DNA from: Nocardia aurantia
GTDB taxonomy: Bacteria; Actinomycetota; Actinomycetes; Mycobacteriales; Mycobacteriaceae
Length of the DNA stretch: 64,000 bases
Direction: 5' to 3'
NCBI RefSeq assembly: GCF_009604425.1
Contig: NZ_WEGI01000011.1
Coordinates: 186,001 to 250,000 of the forward strand
Part shown: positions 9,030 through 17,163 of the stretch, piece by piece
Layout of the letters: every line of letters begins with the position of its first letter
Position numbering within the stretch: the stretch's first letter is position 1
Notes under the pieces: model-generated
The model's database searches: none
Told to the model about the DNA's origin: nothing
What the model saw: the letters and a program-made list of their open reading frames with translations, nothing else
Translations under genes and position numbers: made by a program

Positions 9030-9649
9030 GCGGTATGGCCGCCGATTCTCTCGATCTGCTGCTGGAAGCTCACGGCGTCGGCCACCGCCTCAGCGTCTAC
9101 CCCCGGATAAAACCGCTTGACCTCGGACGGGTCTATATCGCCACCGGCAACCAGGCGAGCGATGGTGTCGAACGGCACCCGAGTGTCGGCAATGGTCGGC
9201 CAACCGCCTGCTCGAGCCTCGCGGACTTGCAAGTGTGGCCGCGGCCGCCGGAAGTCGACGACCCTCTCCTTGCGGAGATTGATGAATGGCGCCAGCACAT
9301 CATCGAGTTCGACCAGCACTTGCTGGCCCGGTCGGCGAACCAGGTCGGTCGCGCCGTCGTCCTCGACCAGGAAAATCGAGTCATGATCGGTCACCAGTTT
9401 GTACCGGGACGGGTGATCGGTCAGGTCCAGGTTTTTCAACGACCGGAACGCTCTGCGGACCTTCTGTAGCGATACTTCACCGCGTAGCTTCGCCATTGTG
9501 CGGAGGGCGACCACATCGCGGAAGGAGTACAGCGTTGGACGAACTCCGTGCTCGGGGACGAGCAGCGGGGACGGACCCCGACGCCAGTTTCGGAGCTGCG
9601 ATGGAGTAACCCCCGACAGTGCTGAGGTGATATCGGGTGGGAATGACAT
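9026..9649 (-). CDS. vapB45: Antitoxin of the VapB45 family (HTH plus DUF433)
   Basis: This is the antitoxin and probable autorepressor of the following vapC45. Residues 1-60 look like a MerR-type helix-turn-helix (ALSGVTPSQLRNWRRG, then YSFRDVVALRTMAKLRG). The C-terminal 60 residues form a DUF433 domain (GWPTIADTRVPFDTIARL ... GDIDPSEVKRFYPGVD). The middle segment probably wraps the toxin. The 207-residue length is normal for VapB45-type antitoxins, which are much longer than classical VapB. Transcription runs leftwards from the 116-bp gap before the small secreted-protein gene. Confidence 0.82.
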   Translation of the reverse strand: MSFPPDITSALSGVTPSQLRNWRRGPSPLLVPEHGVRPTLYSFRDVVALRTMAKLRGEVSLQKVRRAFRSLKNLDLTDHPSRYKLVTDHDSIFLVEDDGATDLVRRPGQQVLVELDDVLAPFINLRKERVVDFRRPRPHLQVREARAGGWPTIADTRVPFDTIARLVAGGDIDPSEVKRFYPGVDAEAVADAVSFQQQIERIGGHTA

Positions 9650-9765
9650 GCCCGAGACTCCTCGTTCGCGTCGTAGTCGGCTGGTGGACCGAGATGATCG
9701 TGGACCGTGCTTCAGTATGAACTACAACCGCCCCCGCTACTACCACCCCGGTCCTCCGGTGCTGT

Positions 9766-10092
9766 TCAGGGATGGTAATTCTCGTGAACCCAGGCGCAGC
9801 CGTCCACCTCGATGACCTCGCCGGCTTCCAGCCGGACGTAGCCTGGTCCGTCGTAGGACTGGATGTCGGTGGCCGCGGAATCGCGGGCGCCGAGGTAGGG
9901 CAGCCAGGTGATGAAGCAGTAGCCGTGGTCGTTCGAGAGGGGGCCGTCGGTGTGGTAGAGGCCCGGCAGGACGTCGGTGCCGACGACCTGGGTGCCTTCG
10001 TTGAGCCAGGTTCGCGGGTCGGCATGGGCCGGGCCGGCTGCGAGAGCGGTGGCGGTGAGGGCGCCGAGGATGGTGGTGATGGTGCGGATCAT
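9766..10092 (-). CDS. Small secreted protein
   Basis: The mature protein is about 83 residues after a Sec signal peptide (MIRTITTILGALTATALAAG, cleavage likely after AHA). It contains the pattern VLPGLYHTDGP ... YCFITWLPYLG ... GCAWVHENY, with two cysteines that could form a disulfide. Such short exported beta-sandwich-like proteins are common and mostly uncharacterised in actinomycetes. The ATG at 10092 is preferred over an in-frame TTG four codons upstream because GGAG lies about six bases before it. The role outside the cell is unknown. Confidence 0.75.
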   Translation of the reverse strand: MIRTITTILGALTATALAAGPAHADPRTWLNEGTQVVGTDVLPGLYHTDGPLSNDHGYCFITWLPYLGARDSAATDIQSYDGPGYVRLEAGEVIEVDGCAWVHENYHP

Positions 10093-10122
10093 GGTGTGCT
10101 CCAAGTGAATCGGGTGTGATTG

Positions 10123-10275
10123 TCAGACCGTGCCGGATTCCGGCCAGCGGTGGATGGGGGCCGGCACCGGCGCGCCGTGTGCGGTCGCCGGGGCGAGGAC
10201 GGCGAGGGCATGGATGCCCGGGGTGATGGTTCCGTCGCTGCGGGCCAGCAGCCAACCGCCGAGAGCGAATCGCCC
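10123..10275 (-). pseudogene. 3' fragment of an unidentified gene
   Basis: About 50 codons on the minus strand, ending in TGA at 10125-10123, have strongly coding character: nearly every third base is G or C. The translation is protein-like (FALGGWLLARSDGTITPG, then HALAVLAPATAHGAPVP, ending WPESGTV). No start codon or upstream continuation is visible, because above about 10270 the plus-strand hydrolase frame takes over. The right boundary given is approximate. It reads as the surviving C-terminus of a gene lost in a rearrangement. The parent family is not recognised. Confidence 0.45.
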
Positions 10276-10349
10276 GGATCGGGGCGGGGTGGCGTGGCGC
10301 CGGTGCGAAGGCCGCGGAGGCCGCCCGCGCGCTGGCGGCCGATCTGGCG

Positions 10350-11909
10350 GTGAACCACATCGGGTCGGCGCTGCTGACGCTGGCCGACCGGTACAACTCC
10401 TATGGTGCGCAACTGGATGCGACGAGGTCCGCGCTGTTGCCGATCGTCGACCACGAGATACCGGACGCCGGGATGACCGTGGACGAGGATGGGAATGTGA
10501 CCGCGCCGAAAGTCCCCCTCGGGGTCAACGGTCAGGGCAGTCCGATGACCGCGGTGCTGGTCCAGCAGATCCTGCAAGCTCAGGCCGACAGTCTCCAGGT
10601 ACGCGTGAAACACTTGCTGACCCAGTTCGGTGAGACCGAAACCACAGCGGCACAAGCGATCACTACCAGCCTGCGCGACCTCGATGCGTACGAGCAGCAC
10701 CCCGACGCCGCACCACCACCGGCCGGCCGGGTGCAGGCCATACTCGACGGCACCGCCCAGCTACCGGCCGATCCTGCAGCGCTGCACGACTTCTGGGACA
10801 CCTTGACACCTGCGGAGAAGGACGCTCTGTGGCAGCACGACCAGTACCTCGGTAATCGCAATGGCCTGCCCGCCACCGATCGGGACCACTACAATCGCAT
10901 CAAACTCGACGACGAACTCGCCCGCGCCCGAGCCGGAGACCCGGCGGTCGCAGGCAAGCAGCGGGACTTGCAGGCGATTCAGGACACAATCGGGAACAAG
11001 CCGGATCGGATGCTTCTATTGTTGGACACGCAAAGTGGTGCCATGACGCACGCGGCGGTTGGCATTGGGAATCCGGACCTTTCGGCGAATGTTTCCGTGT
11101 CCGCCGGTGGACTGAATACCAGTGTCGGCAACTCACTGGGGAACATGGTTGGCGAAGCTGCCAATATCAGACAAGTCGCGCAGAGCCAGCTTCGCAGGCT
11201 ACCGCAGGGCGATCCACGACAGAGTCAGCAAGTGGCAAGTATTGCGTGGATTGGTGCGGATCTGCCGCAGGCCGGTCTAGACCATCCAGGAGATTATGTC
11301 GATGTGGCCGATGATGGGATGGCTCGTCGGGGTGCCCCGAAGTTGGCGTCGTTCTATGACGGGCTGGGGGCCGCTCATGATGGGAGTATGCATTTGACTG
11401 CTGTTGGGCATTCGTACGGTTCGTTGATGACAGGTCTGGCGTTGCAGGAGCCTGGCCGGCATCCTGTCGATGATCTCGCTGTCTACGGTTCTCCTGGATT
11501 GGATGTCTCGACGTCTCACGCCCCGTTGCTGGCCGGCCTCCCAGATGTGGTGGACAGATCGGTGCCCGAGCAACTCGGACTGCGGCCCGGTCACCTGTAT
11601 GAGATGAGCGCGCACGGCGATCCCGTGGCTCATTTCAATGCTTTCGGTCCCAGCCCGGACAATATTTCGGCGTTCACGCATCTGGAGACTGGTGCCACGA
11701 TCACCAGCGACGGGGTGCATCGAGAAGAATCGGTGGGACATTCCCAATATCCGCGAGTGGGCGGCAACAACCAGTTACGAACGTCGGGCTGGAACATCGC
11801 CGCCGTGGTATCCGGGGCTGACCGGCCGATTCAGGTGAACCCTGGTGGTGGCCCGCTCGAAGTTTCCGAACGATATGCGCACGAAATCGTCCACTGGCTG
11901 ACTTCCTAG
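10350..11909 (+). CDS. Alpha/beta hydrolase (DUF1023 type), N-terminus truncated
   Basis: This is a predicted serine hydrolase. The C-terminal half carries the nucleophile elbow GHSYGS (Ser near residue 355) followed by VDDLAVYGSPGLDV. Residues 1-130 are helical and WXG-like, as in actinobacterial DUF1023 hydrolases. GTG at 10350 is the first usable start. The frame stays open and family-like for another 25 or so codons upstream (GWRGAGAKAAEAARALAAD), reaching a TGA near 10218 without a start codon. The natural N-terminus therefore seems to have been lost at a junction near 10270. A lipoprotein and a YbaB-like gene follow. The substrate is unknown, and the truncated protein may be non-functional. 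Confidence 0.72.
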   Translation: MNHIGSALLTLADRYNSYGAQLDATRSALLPIVDHEIPDAGMTVDEDGNVTAPKVPLGVNGQGSPMTAVLVQQILQAQADSLQVRVKHLLTQFGETETTAAQAITTSLRDLDAYEQHPDAAPPPAGRVQAILDGTAQLPADPAALHDFWDTLTPAEKDALWQHDQYLGNRNGLPATDRDHYNRIKLDDELARARAGDPAVAGKQRDLQAIQDTIGNKPDRMLLLLDTQSGAMTHAAVGIGNPDLSANVSVSAGGLNTSVGNSLGNMVGEAANIRQVAQSQLRRLPQGDPRQSQQVASIAWIGADLPQAGLDHPGDYVDVADDGMARRGAPKLASFYDGLGAAHDGSMHLTAVGHSYGSLMTGLALQEPGRHPVDDLAVYGSPGLDVSTSHAPLLAGLPDVVDRSVPEQLGLRPGHLYEMSAHGDPVAHFNAFGPSPDNISAFTHLETGATITSDGVHREESVGHSQYPRVGGNNQLRTSGWNIAAVVSGADRPIQVNPGGGPLEVSERYAHEIVHWLTS

Positions 11910-11917
11910 GTGACCGA

Positions 11918-12514
11918 ATGAACCGTATGGGTAAATATGTGACCGCGACAATGATGGCAGTCCTGATACTCATGGCAACAGGATGTGGTGAGATGCTCGA
12001 TGATCCGTACAAGGCGACAGGGCCTGCCGAGACCTCGAAAGCGGCAGGGCAACTCGTCCCGTTGCCCACACTGGAAGAGACTGAGGGGCAGGTCGAGCGG
12101 GTAGTCGAAGAGCTCGCATCGTATATGAGTTCGTTAATTCCGGGCCTGGCGTGGACCTGGATGGATGAGCGATCGCCGGCCGATTGCGATCCCCCCTACG
12201 ATCGAACGCAAGGGCAGAAGGTATTCCTGCGGAATTTCGTTGGTTCTGCTGATATTCCGGATGCGGTGTGGCCGGCGGTAGTTGCTCGTGCTCGGGAACT
12301 GGCTGCCGGTCTGGGTGCTACCAACAGCGAGTCGATGGTCGACAAGCCCGGTGATCACGATGCCCGTTTCTACAGCGCTGAAGGTACGAACTTGTCGGTC
12401 GGTAGCAACGGCAGTGCCGTCATCAGCAGCAGCACCGGTTGCCGGTTGCCCGCAGCGGTGAAGTCTCAGACCGGCACGGCTGAGCCGCCGTCCTCGGGGC
12501 AGCCCACGCGATGA
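11918..12514 (+). CDS. LppA/LppV-like lipoprotein
   Basis: A 198-residue exported lipoprotein starts 9 bp after the hydrolase stop, so the two probably share a transcript. The signal peptide ends in a lipobox-like MATGC (Cys near residue 23). The mature part (LPTLEETEGQVERVVEEL, CDPPYDRTQGQKVFL, DHDARFYSAEGTNLSV, SSTGCRLP) resembles the LppA family of mycobacterial and nocardial lipoproteins. It should be anchored to the outer face of the cytoplasmic membrane. The function of the family is unknown. A Pro/Ser/Gln-rich tail closes the protein. Confidence 0.68.
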   Translation: MNRMGKYVTATMMAVLILMATGCGEMLDDPYKATGPAETSKAAGQLVPLPTLEETEGQVERVVEELASYMSSLIPGLAWTWMDERSPADCDPPYDRTQGQKVFLRNFVGSADIPDAVWPAVVARARELAAGLGATNSESMVDKPGDHDARFYSAEGTNLSVGSNGSAVISSSTGCRLPAAVKSQTGTAEPPSSGQPTR

Positions 12515-12599
12515 GCGACTGTAGGTCGCTGTTCCGCACTTTACCCGGATCGAACGTTTCGTCATGACCCGGCTACACGGTGGAAGGGAATGAATACCG

Positions 12600-12962
12600 T
12601 TGTCAGGCAATGATTCCGAGCAACTCGGTAGCAAGGTGCAGCGAGCCGGGCGGGCGTTGGAGCAGGTTCGGGGCGTCGGTGTCGTCCAGGGTGTGCAGGT
12701 GGTCGTGGACAGCGAGAATCGGTTGCTGTCGGTGTCGACTCCCGATGCGGGGTCAGTGCTCGCCGCGTACCGGGCCGCTGTCGCGGACAAAGACTTTCGG
12801 GCCGAGAGTGCGCTGATGGAGCTGCGGGACGATTCGCGGGTCGCGGCAATCTTCACCTTCACGGGTACAGATCCGGAACCGGCGCCCACTCGTGCGGTGC
12901 GGGAGCAGGATGCCTACGAGGAACTCGACAGCACTTCCGCTTGGCGGGACAGCGGCTGGTAG
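12600..12962 (+). CDS. Small YbaB/EbfC-like protein, tentative
   Basis: A 120-residue acidic protein starts at a TTG with GGAAGGGA about 11 bases upstream. The N-terminal helix (SEQLGSKVQRAGRALEQVRG) followed by strands (VQGVQVVVDSENRLLSVS) and a long helix resembles the YbaB/EbfC fold found beside ESX-related genes in mycolic actinomycetes. The C-terminus (AYEELDSTSAWRDSGW) is disordered-looking. It may belong with the preceding hydrolase and lipoprotein, with an 85-bp gap. The family assignment is weak. Confidence 0.5.
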   Translation: MSGNDSEQLGSKVQRAGRALEQVRGVGVVQGVQVVVDSENRLLSVSTPDAGSVLAAYRAAVADKDFRAESALMELRDDSRVAAIFTFTGTDPEPAPTRAVREQDAYEELDSTSAWRDSGW

Positions 12963-13183
12963 TTGATCCGGATCGGCCGGTGACGCGGCGTGGGTGTTAC
13001 CGGAGTGGTTCCCGGCCGTGCGGTGCTCGATGCATCGGTATTCGTCAGCGACGCCAGGTCATCTCGCTGGTCTCGACCTGGCAGCGGCTCTGGTGATGAG
13101 CCGGCGAGGGTATCGACGACCTCACGGCTGGTGTGGTGCCGCCCAGACCGGTCCCGTCAGTAAAGTGCGGCAGCGCTGGTGAA

Positions 13184-13879
13184 TCAGCCGTAAATGACTC
13201 CCCCCCCCCCCTCGAAATCCGTGGTTTTTTTGGAGCGCTGCGCGCGGTGACGGCGGTAGCGCAACGTGACGGTGTCGAGGAGCGCGGCGGGGGCCAGCGC
13301 CGAGGCCGACAGGAGGAGCGCGGTGTCCTCCATGCCTTCCAGGCCGGCCCAGCCGCCGCAGGTGAGCAGGAGGTTGCGCTGCCACATCACGCCGGCCGGG
13401 TGGATCGGTAGCCGTTCGTGGGTGGTCCAGTATTCGAATATGGTTCCGCGAGTGGTGAATCCGGGCGGGAGGGGGATCGGGAAGTCCACCAGTGATCCGG
13501 AGTTGAGGAGGTCGCGGGCCGGGCCGGCGGCGAAGCCCGCGGTGGGGTGTTGCTGGAGCGCGGAGGACAGGGCGGTGAGGGCGTCGGGTTCGAGTTCGTC
13601 GTCGGCGTCCAGGTTCTGGATCAGGGAGGCGTGGGTGCGGCCGAGGGCGACGTTGCGGGTGACGGCGGGGCCGACCCGGATTCCGTTGGCGGCCACCTCG
13701 ACTCGGGGGTCGCCGGCGGCGCCGCAGGCGACGAGTGCGGGCAGGGCGGCGGCCTCGGGGCCGTCGATCTGGACCAGCCAGCGCCAGTCCGGATGGGTTT
13801 GGGCGCGTAGGGATTTCCATGCTGCGGAGAGGAAATGGGCGTAGGCATCGTGTACCGCTGTGATGACCTCGACCCGCAT
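13184..13879 (-). CDS. Family 2-like glycosyltransferase
   Basis: A 231-residue GT-A fold protein starts with MRVEVITAVHDAYAHFLSAA, the first beta-alpha unit of GT2 enzymes. It has the nucleotide-sugar/metal motif in LIQNLDADDELEPDAL and an acceptor-side GLEGMEDTALLLSAS. No membrane segment is seen. The start was placed at ATG 13879; the frame upstream is open but shadows the divergent gene. The last codons cross A7 and G12 homopolymers on the coding strand, giving the odd tail SKKTTDFEGGGGVIYG, so the annotated C-terminus depends on an exact count of that run. The sugar and acceptor are unknown. Confidence 0.75.
   Translation of the reverse strand: MRVEVITAVHDAYAHFLSAAWKSLRAQTHPDWRWLVQIDGPEAAALPALVACGAAGDPRVEVAANGIRVGPAVTRNVALGRTHASLIQNLDADDELEPDALTALSSALQQHPTAGFAAGPARDLLNSGSLVDFPIPLPPGFTTRGTIFEYWTTHERLPIHPAGVMWQRNLLLTCGGWAGLEGMEDTALLLSASALAPAALLDTVTLRYRRHRAQRSKKTTDFEGGGGVIYG
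13200..13211. repeat. Poly-C tract (C12) in a gene end
   Basis: Twelve consecutive C on the plus strand (G12 on the coding strand) fall in the last codons of the glycosyltransferase. A T7 run lies about 13 bp further right. Such runs are prone to replication slippage and to sequencing or assembly error. Confidence 0.9.
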
Positions 13880-13969
13880 GGCGGTCAGTCTGCCATTGTC
13901 ATGATCATCGTGGCGCGGGGTGTGGTAAGCAGGCAGCGACGGCGTTGGCATCGGAGGGCAGGGGTCGGG

Positions 13970-15199
13970 ATGGATCACGCATCGGTGGAACGAGCGCTGG
14001 CCGCACTCGCGGTGTCCGGATCGCGCAAGTTGGACAGTGATTGCGATCGGCTGGCGCGCGGGTATGTTGCCGAGGGGGTCGAGCCGCAGTTCACCGTTCC
14101 TTCCGCGGATTTCGCGACCGATCCGTATCTGATCTGTGCGGATCGGTACTGGAACTTGCGGTTTCGGGATTCGCCGTCGTTGTACACGGCTGTGGACTGT
14201 GCGGGGTGGCTGACGGAGCACGTCGCGGCCGATCATGCGGAGGCGGTGCGGGAGAAGTGGGCGATGGGTTACGCGTTCATCACCCGGGACACCGTGGATT
14301 CGGCGGGGGAGATCGCCGACGCCACCGCCGATATCATCGCCGCCGATCGCACCGGTGAGCGCGCCTACTTCGCGACGCTGTATCACGCCGGGAAGCTGCG
14401 TGCCGATTACGCTTTCGACGAACTGGCGCAGTTCCTGGAGTCCTCGCCGTTGTCGGTGTCGATCAGCCACAGTTATTGGGACAAGCCGCTTTTCGTCGCG
14501 CTGCGGGCGCTGGCGGCGTTCGGTAGCAGGCGGATCACGGCCGAGCACGCGCGGTCGCTGTTCGAGACGGCGTGGCAGGCGCCGGGTCGCACCAGGGAGG
14601 CGGTGGACGTCGCGTTGAACGGGGTGGCGATCAGTGTCGAATTCGCCGGGCGCGGTGAGCTTTTGCGCACGCATGCCGCGGAGGCGGTGGCACTGTATCC
14701 GGACGATCACATCTTCGCTTATCGGCTGGCGATCGGGCAGCGGCTGTGTGGTGATTACGATGCCGCGCTCGACAGCATCGGCGCGGCACTGCGGAAACTG
14801 CCCCGGGTGGGGTGGCGGGTCAGTTACGACCTGTTGCAGCAGCAGTATCGGCTCGAGGAGCAGATGATCACCTACGAGCGGATCAGCGCGCGACATGCCG
14901 ACGAGATGCGTACGGCCGCAGCGCAACACGGCCGAGAAGTCGCCGCTCTGACCGAGCGGTACCGGGCGGAGCTGCGGGAGCTGGCCGATTCGACCCAGCG
15001 CAACCAGTACCGTTCCATCGAGATGGTGGCTCTGTTCGCCGCGATGATCGCCTTCGCGGTCGGTTCCCTCAACGTGACCCTCAGTGGCGCGCTCAGTCTG
15101 CCGGGCCGGGTCGGCCTCATCGCCGAACTGGGTGGTGGGCTGTTGCTGTTCAGCGTGACGATCCTGGCCGGCGTCTGGTGGATCACTCGGCGCAGGTGA
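13970..15199 (+). CDS. Membrane protein with helical cytosolic part and C-terminal hairpin
   Basis: The 409-residue protein has no recognised family. Residues 1-290 are soluble and helical, with TPR-like spacing near AYRLAIGQRLCGDYDAALDS. A coiled-coil stretch follows (RISARHADEMRTAAAQ ... RYRAELRELADS). Two transmembrane segments close the protein (MVALFAAMIAFAVGS and LGGGLLLFSVTILAGVWW). The ATG at 13970 with GGGG upstream was chosen; 45 further upstream codons are open but poor in quality. It is divergent from the glycosyltransferase across 90 bp. The architecture resembles a tail-anchored sensor or scaffold, but no enzymatic motif is seen. Confidence 0.65.
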   Translation: MDHASVERALAALAVSGSRKLDSDCDRLARGYVAEGVEPQFTVPSADFATDPYLICADRYWNLRFRDSPSLYTAVDCAGWLTEHVAADHAEAVREKWAMGYAFITRDTVDSAGEIADATADIIAADRTGERAYFATLYHAGKLRADYAFDELAQFLESSPLSVSISHSYWDKPLFVALRALAAFGSRRITAEHARSLFETAWQAPGRTREAVDVALNGVAISVEFAGRGELLRTHAAEAVALYPDDHIFAYRLAIGQRLCGDYDAALDSIGAALRKLPRVGWRVSYDLLQQQYRLEEQMITYERISARHADEMRTAAAQHGREVAALTERYRAELRELADSTQRNQYRSIEMVALFAAMIAFAVGSLNVTLSGALSLPGRVGLIAELGGGLLLFSVTILAGVWWITRRR

Positions 15200-15372
15200 T
15201 CATGGGGGCGGTTCGAGAGGTGGGCCGCGCGGGCTATCGCTGTTATTGTGCTGTTAAGCGCGGATTTTGTGACTGGGGTCACTATGTCAACGCTTATCGT
15301 TGCCAGGAGAGTGATAGCCTGACTCGAATTCGTCGTATTTCGTGTCAGTCGTTCGTGCAGGGAGGTGATCGG

Positions 15373-15678
15373 GTGACTCGGCCTCAGCCTCGTCGGCGGG
15401 CCAGAACGGATGTCGGGCCGCTGACCGAATTCGCGGAGTTCGTGGCGAAACGTCGGCACGCTCTCGGGTTGACGCAACTCGACCTCGCGGATCTGGCGGA
15501 CGTCAGCATCTCGACCGTCCGTAATGTCGAGGCTGGCCGGATCTCACCGACGCTCGATGTCACGCTTCGCGTATTGGACGCCCTCGGCTCCACGCTCGTC
15601 GCCATGTCGCAGGCGTCCGCGACGGTACTTCCGGCTGGCGCGGCTGATCTCGGTACCGATCGGAGCGCTCGCCGATGA
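15373..15678 (+). CDS. hipB: HipB-like antitoxin / XRE repressor
   Basis: A 101-residue Cro/CI-type helix-turn-helix protein: FVAKRRHALGLTQLDLADLA then DVSISTVRNVEAGRISPTLD. It is the expected antitoxin and autorepressor of the HipA-like kinase that follows. The GTG start has an excellent GGAGG about 8 bases upstream and the stop overlaps hipA by 4 bp, so translation is coupled. The preceding 170-bp gap must contain the promoter and operator. GGCTATC near 15231 and GATAGCC near 15322 form a wide inverted pair, but this is not proof of an operator. Confidence 0.85.
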   Translation: MTRPQPRRRARTDVGPLTEFAEFVAKRRHALGLTQLDLADLADVSISTVRNVEAGRISPTLDVTLRVLDALGSTLVAMSQASATVLPAGAADLGTDRSARR

Positions 15679-16931
15679 CCGCTTTTCCGGATCTGGGTTC
15701 ACTGCGGGCGATCGATGCGGCGGATGTGTACAAGGCCGGGCTCCTTGCCGGACAGCTCCGGCGGGCCGGTGAGGTCGTCGAATTCGCGTACTCCGACGCC
15801 TATCTGGCCGATTCGTCGGCGCCACCGGTGGCATTCACCCTGCCCAAGCGGGCCGGCCGGTATTCGGCCAGCGGAGGTTCGGTGCCGCCGTTCTTCGCCG
15901 GACTGCTGCCGGAAGGGTTGCGGCTCAGTGCGATCACGACTGCGGCGCGCACGAGCGAGGATGATCACTTCAGCCTCTTGCTCGCGGTCGGCACGGACAC
16001 GATCGGTGATGTGCAGGTGGTTCCGGCCGGTAGCCGACCGGCGGACCCGGTGCCGATGTTCGATGGCGCCGACACCGCCGAGGCGGACTTCGAATCACTG
16101 TTCTCCCAGGCGACTTCGGCCGACGCCGGGGGTGTCGACCGTGCGGGACTGCCCGGTGTGCAGGTCAAGGTCTCCGCGCAGATGATCTCCACGCCGGTGG
16201 CGACCACCCGTGGGCCGGCCATTCTGAAGCTCAATCCGCCGGACCATCCGTGCCTGGTGGAGAACGAGAACTTCTTCCTCGACATGGCGGCGGCCTGTGG
16301 GATTCGGGTTCCGCGTCACCAGCTCGCGGCCGACGGTCGCAGGCGCACCGCCCTGTTCGTCGATCGCTTCGATCGAATCGTCGAACGCAACGGTGTCCGA
16401 AAGTTGGCCCAAGAGGACGCATGTCAGGTCAGCGGACGGTATCCGGCCGCGAAGTATCGAATCTCCTTGCAGGAAGCGATGAAAGCTCTTGCCGACGCGG
16501 TGACCGCCGGCGGCGGGTCCTACCCGCTGGCGATCGTCCGGATGTTGGAGATCGCAGCCTTCAGTTACCTGATCGGGAACGGTGACCTGCATGGAAAGAA
16601 TCTCTCCATCGGGCAGAAGCCCGACGGGGTGTGGGAGGTGACGCCGGCTTACGACCTGTTGACGACTCAGCCCTATCTGTCCTGGAGTGATCCCATGGCC
16701 CTGTCGCTGTACGGCCGGGACGGGAAACTGGCCTACCGGTGGTGGATCGATGCCGCTGCGCGTCTCGGTGTCGCCGAGCGCGCTGTCCAACGCGGTCTGG
16801 CGCGTATCGTCGATGCCGCCGAACCGTATATCGACCGGGTCTCGGACATCGGCTTCGACGAGAAGGCGACGCGGCGGCTGCAACGGATGATCAGCGAGCG
16901 GCGGGATGAGCTTCGCTCGCCTGCCCGGTGA
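15675..16931 (+). CDS. hipA: HipA-like serine/threonine kinase toxin
   Basis: The 418-residue length and domain order match HipA toxins, which phosphorylate aminoacyl-tRNA synthetases or related targets to trigger dormancy. The N-terminal subdomain contains FTLPKRAGRYSASGG and FFAGLLPEG. The kinase core has PGVQVKVSAQM (phosphate-binding loop and Lys), LVENENFF, RFDR, the QEDACQV substrate-loop region, and the catalytic LIGNGDLHGKN (Asp near residue 304) followed by AYDLL. All residues expected for activity are present. The gene forms an operon with hipB upstream. The target cannot be inferred. Confidence 0.88.
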   Translation: MTAFPDLGSLRAIDAADVYKAGLLAGQLRRAGEVVEFAYSDAYLADSSAPPVAFTLPKRAGRYSASGGSVPPFFAGLLPEGLRLSAITTAARTSEDDHFSLLLAVGTDTIGDVQVVPAGSRPADPVPMFDGADTAEADFESLFSQATSADAGGVDRAGLPGVQVKVSAQMISTPVATTRGPAILKLNPPDHPCLVENENFFLDMAAACGIRVPRHQLAADGRRRTALFVDRFDRIVERNGVRKLAQEDACQVSGRYPAAKYRISLQEAMKALADAVTAGGGSYPLAIVRMLEIAAFSYLIGNGDLHGKNLSIGQKPDGVWEVTPAYDLLTTQPYLSWSDPMALSLYGRDGKLAYRWWIDAAARLGVAERAVQRGLARIVDAAEPYIDRVSDIGFDEKATRRLQRMISERRDELRSPAR

Positions 16932-17113
16932 CGTGGGTGTGCCCGTCGGTCTGTCCGAACCTGGTCGACTCTTATCCTCAGTATTCTGACGATAACCGGC
17001 TATATCGTGATGTGCATCATATTATGGGCGCTTATCGTCTTTATGGTGATGATAAGATTTCCGATCAATGGCGGGTCGGTGGATCGCTTTGTGGGACAAC
17101 CGGTCACGAGAAT

Positions 17114-17149
17114 GCAGAGGCTCTCCGTGCGGGCACGGAGAGCCTCTGC
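17114..17149. terminator. Perfect 17-bp hairpin, likely bidirectional terminator
   Basis: GCAGAGGCTCTCCGTGC and its exact complement are separated by only GG. It lies between the convergent hipA and MmpL-type gene ends, 14 bp past the latter's stop. There is no clear T-tract, as is common in high-G+C actinomycetes. The 180 bp between it and hipA are conspicuously AT-rich and hold no gene. Confidence 0.75.
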
Positions 17150-17163
17150 CGGTGTGGACCGGA

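Noticed and set aside
12994..13182. 62-codon plus-strand frame between the YbaB-like gene and the glycosyltransferase
   Set aside because: No ribosome-binding site, no family-like sequence and no consistent third-position bias.
13835..13969. Upstream extension of the membrane protein at 13970
   Set aside because: The extra 45 codons have poor coding character and would overlap the divergent glycosyltransferase start.
15231..15328. GGCTATC / GATAGCC inverted pair as the HipB operator
   Set aside because: The halves are seven bases long and about 85 bp apart; chance occurrence is likely, so it is not listed as a site.
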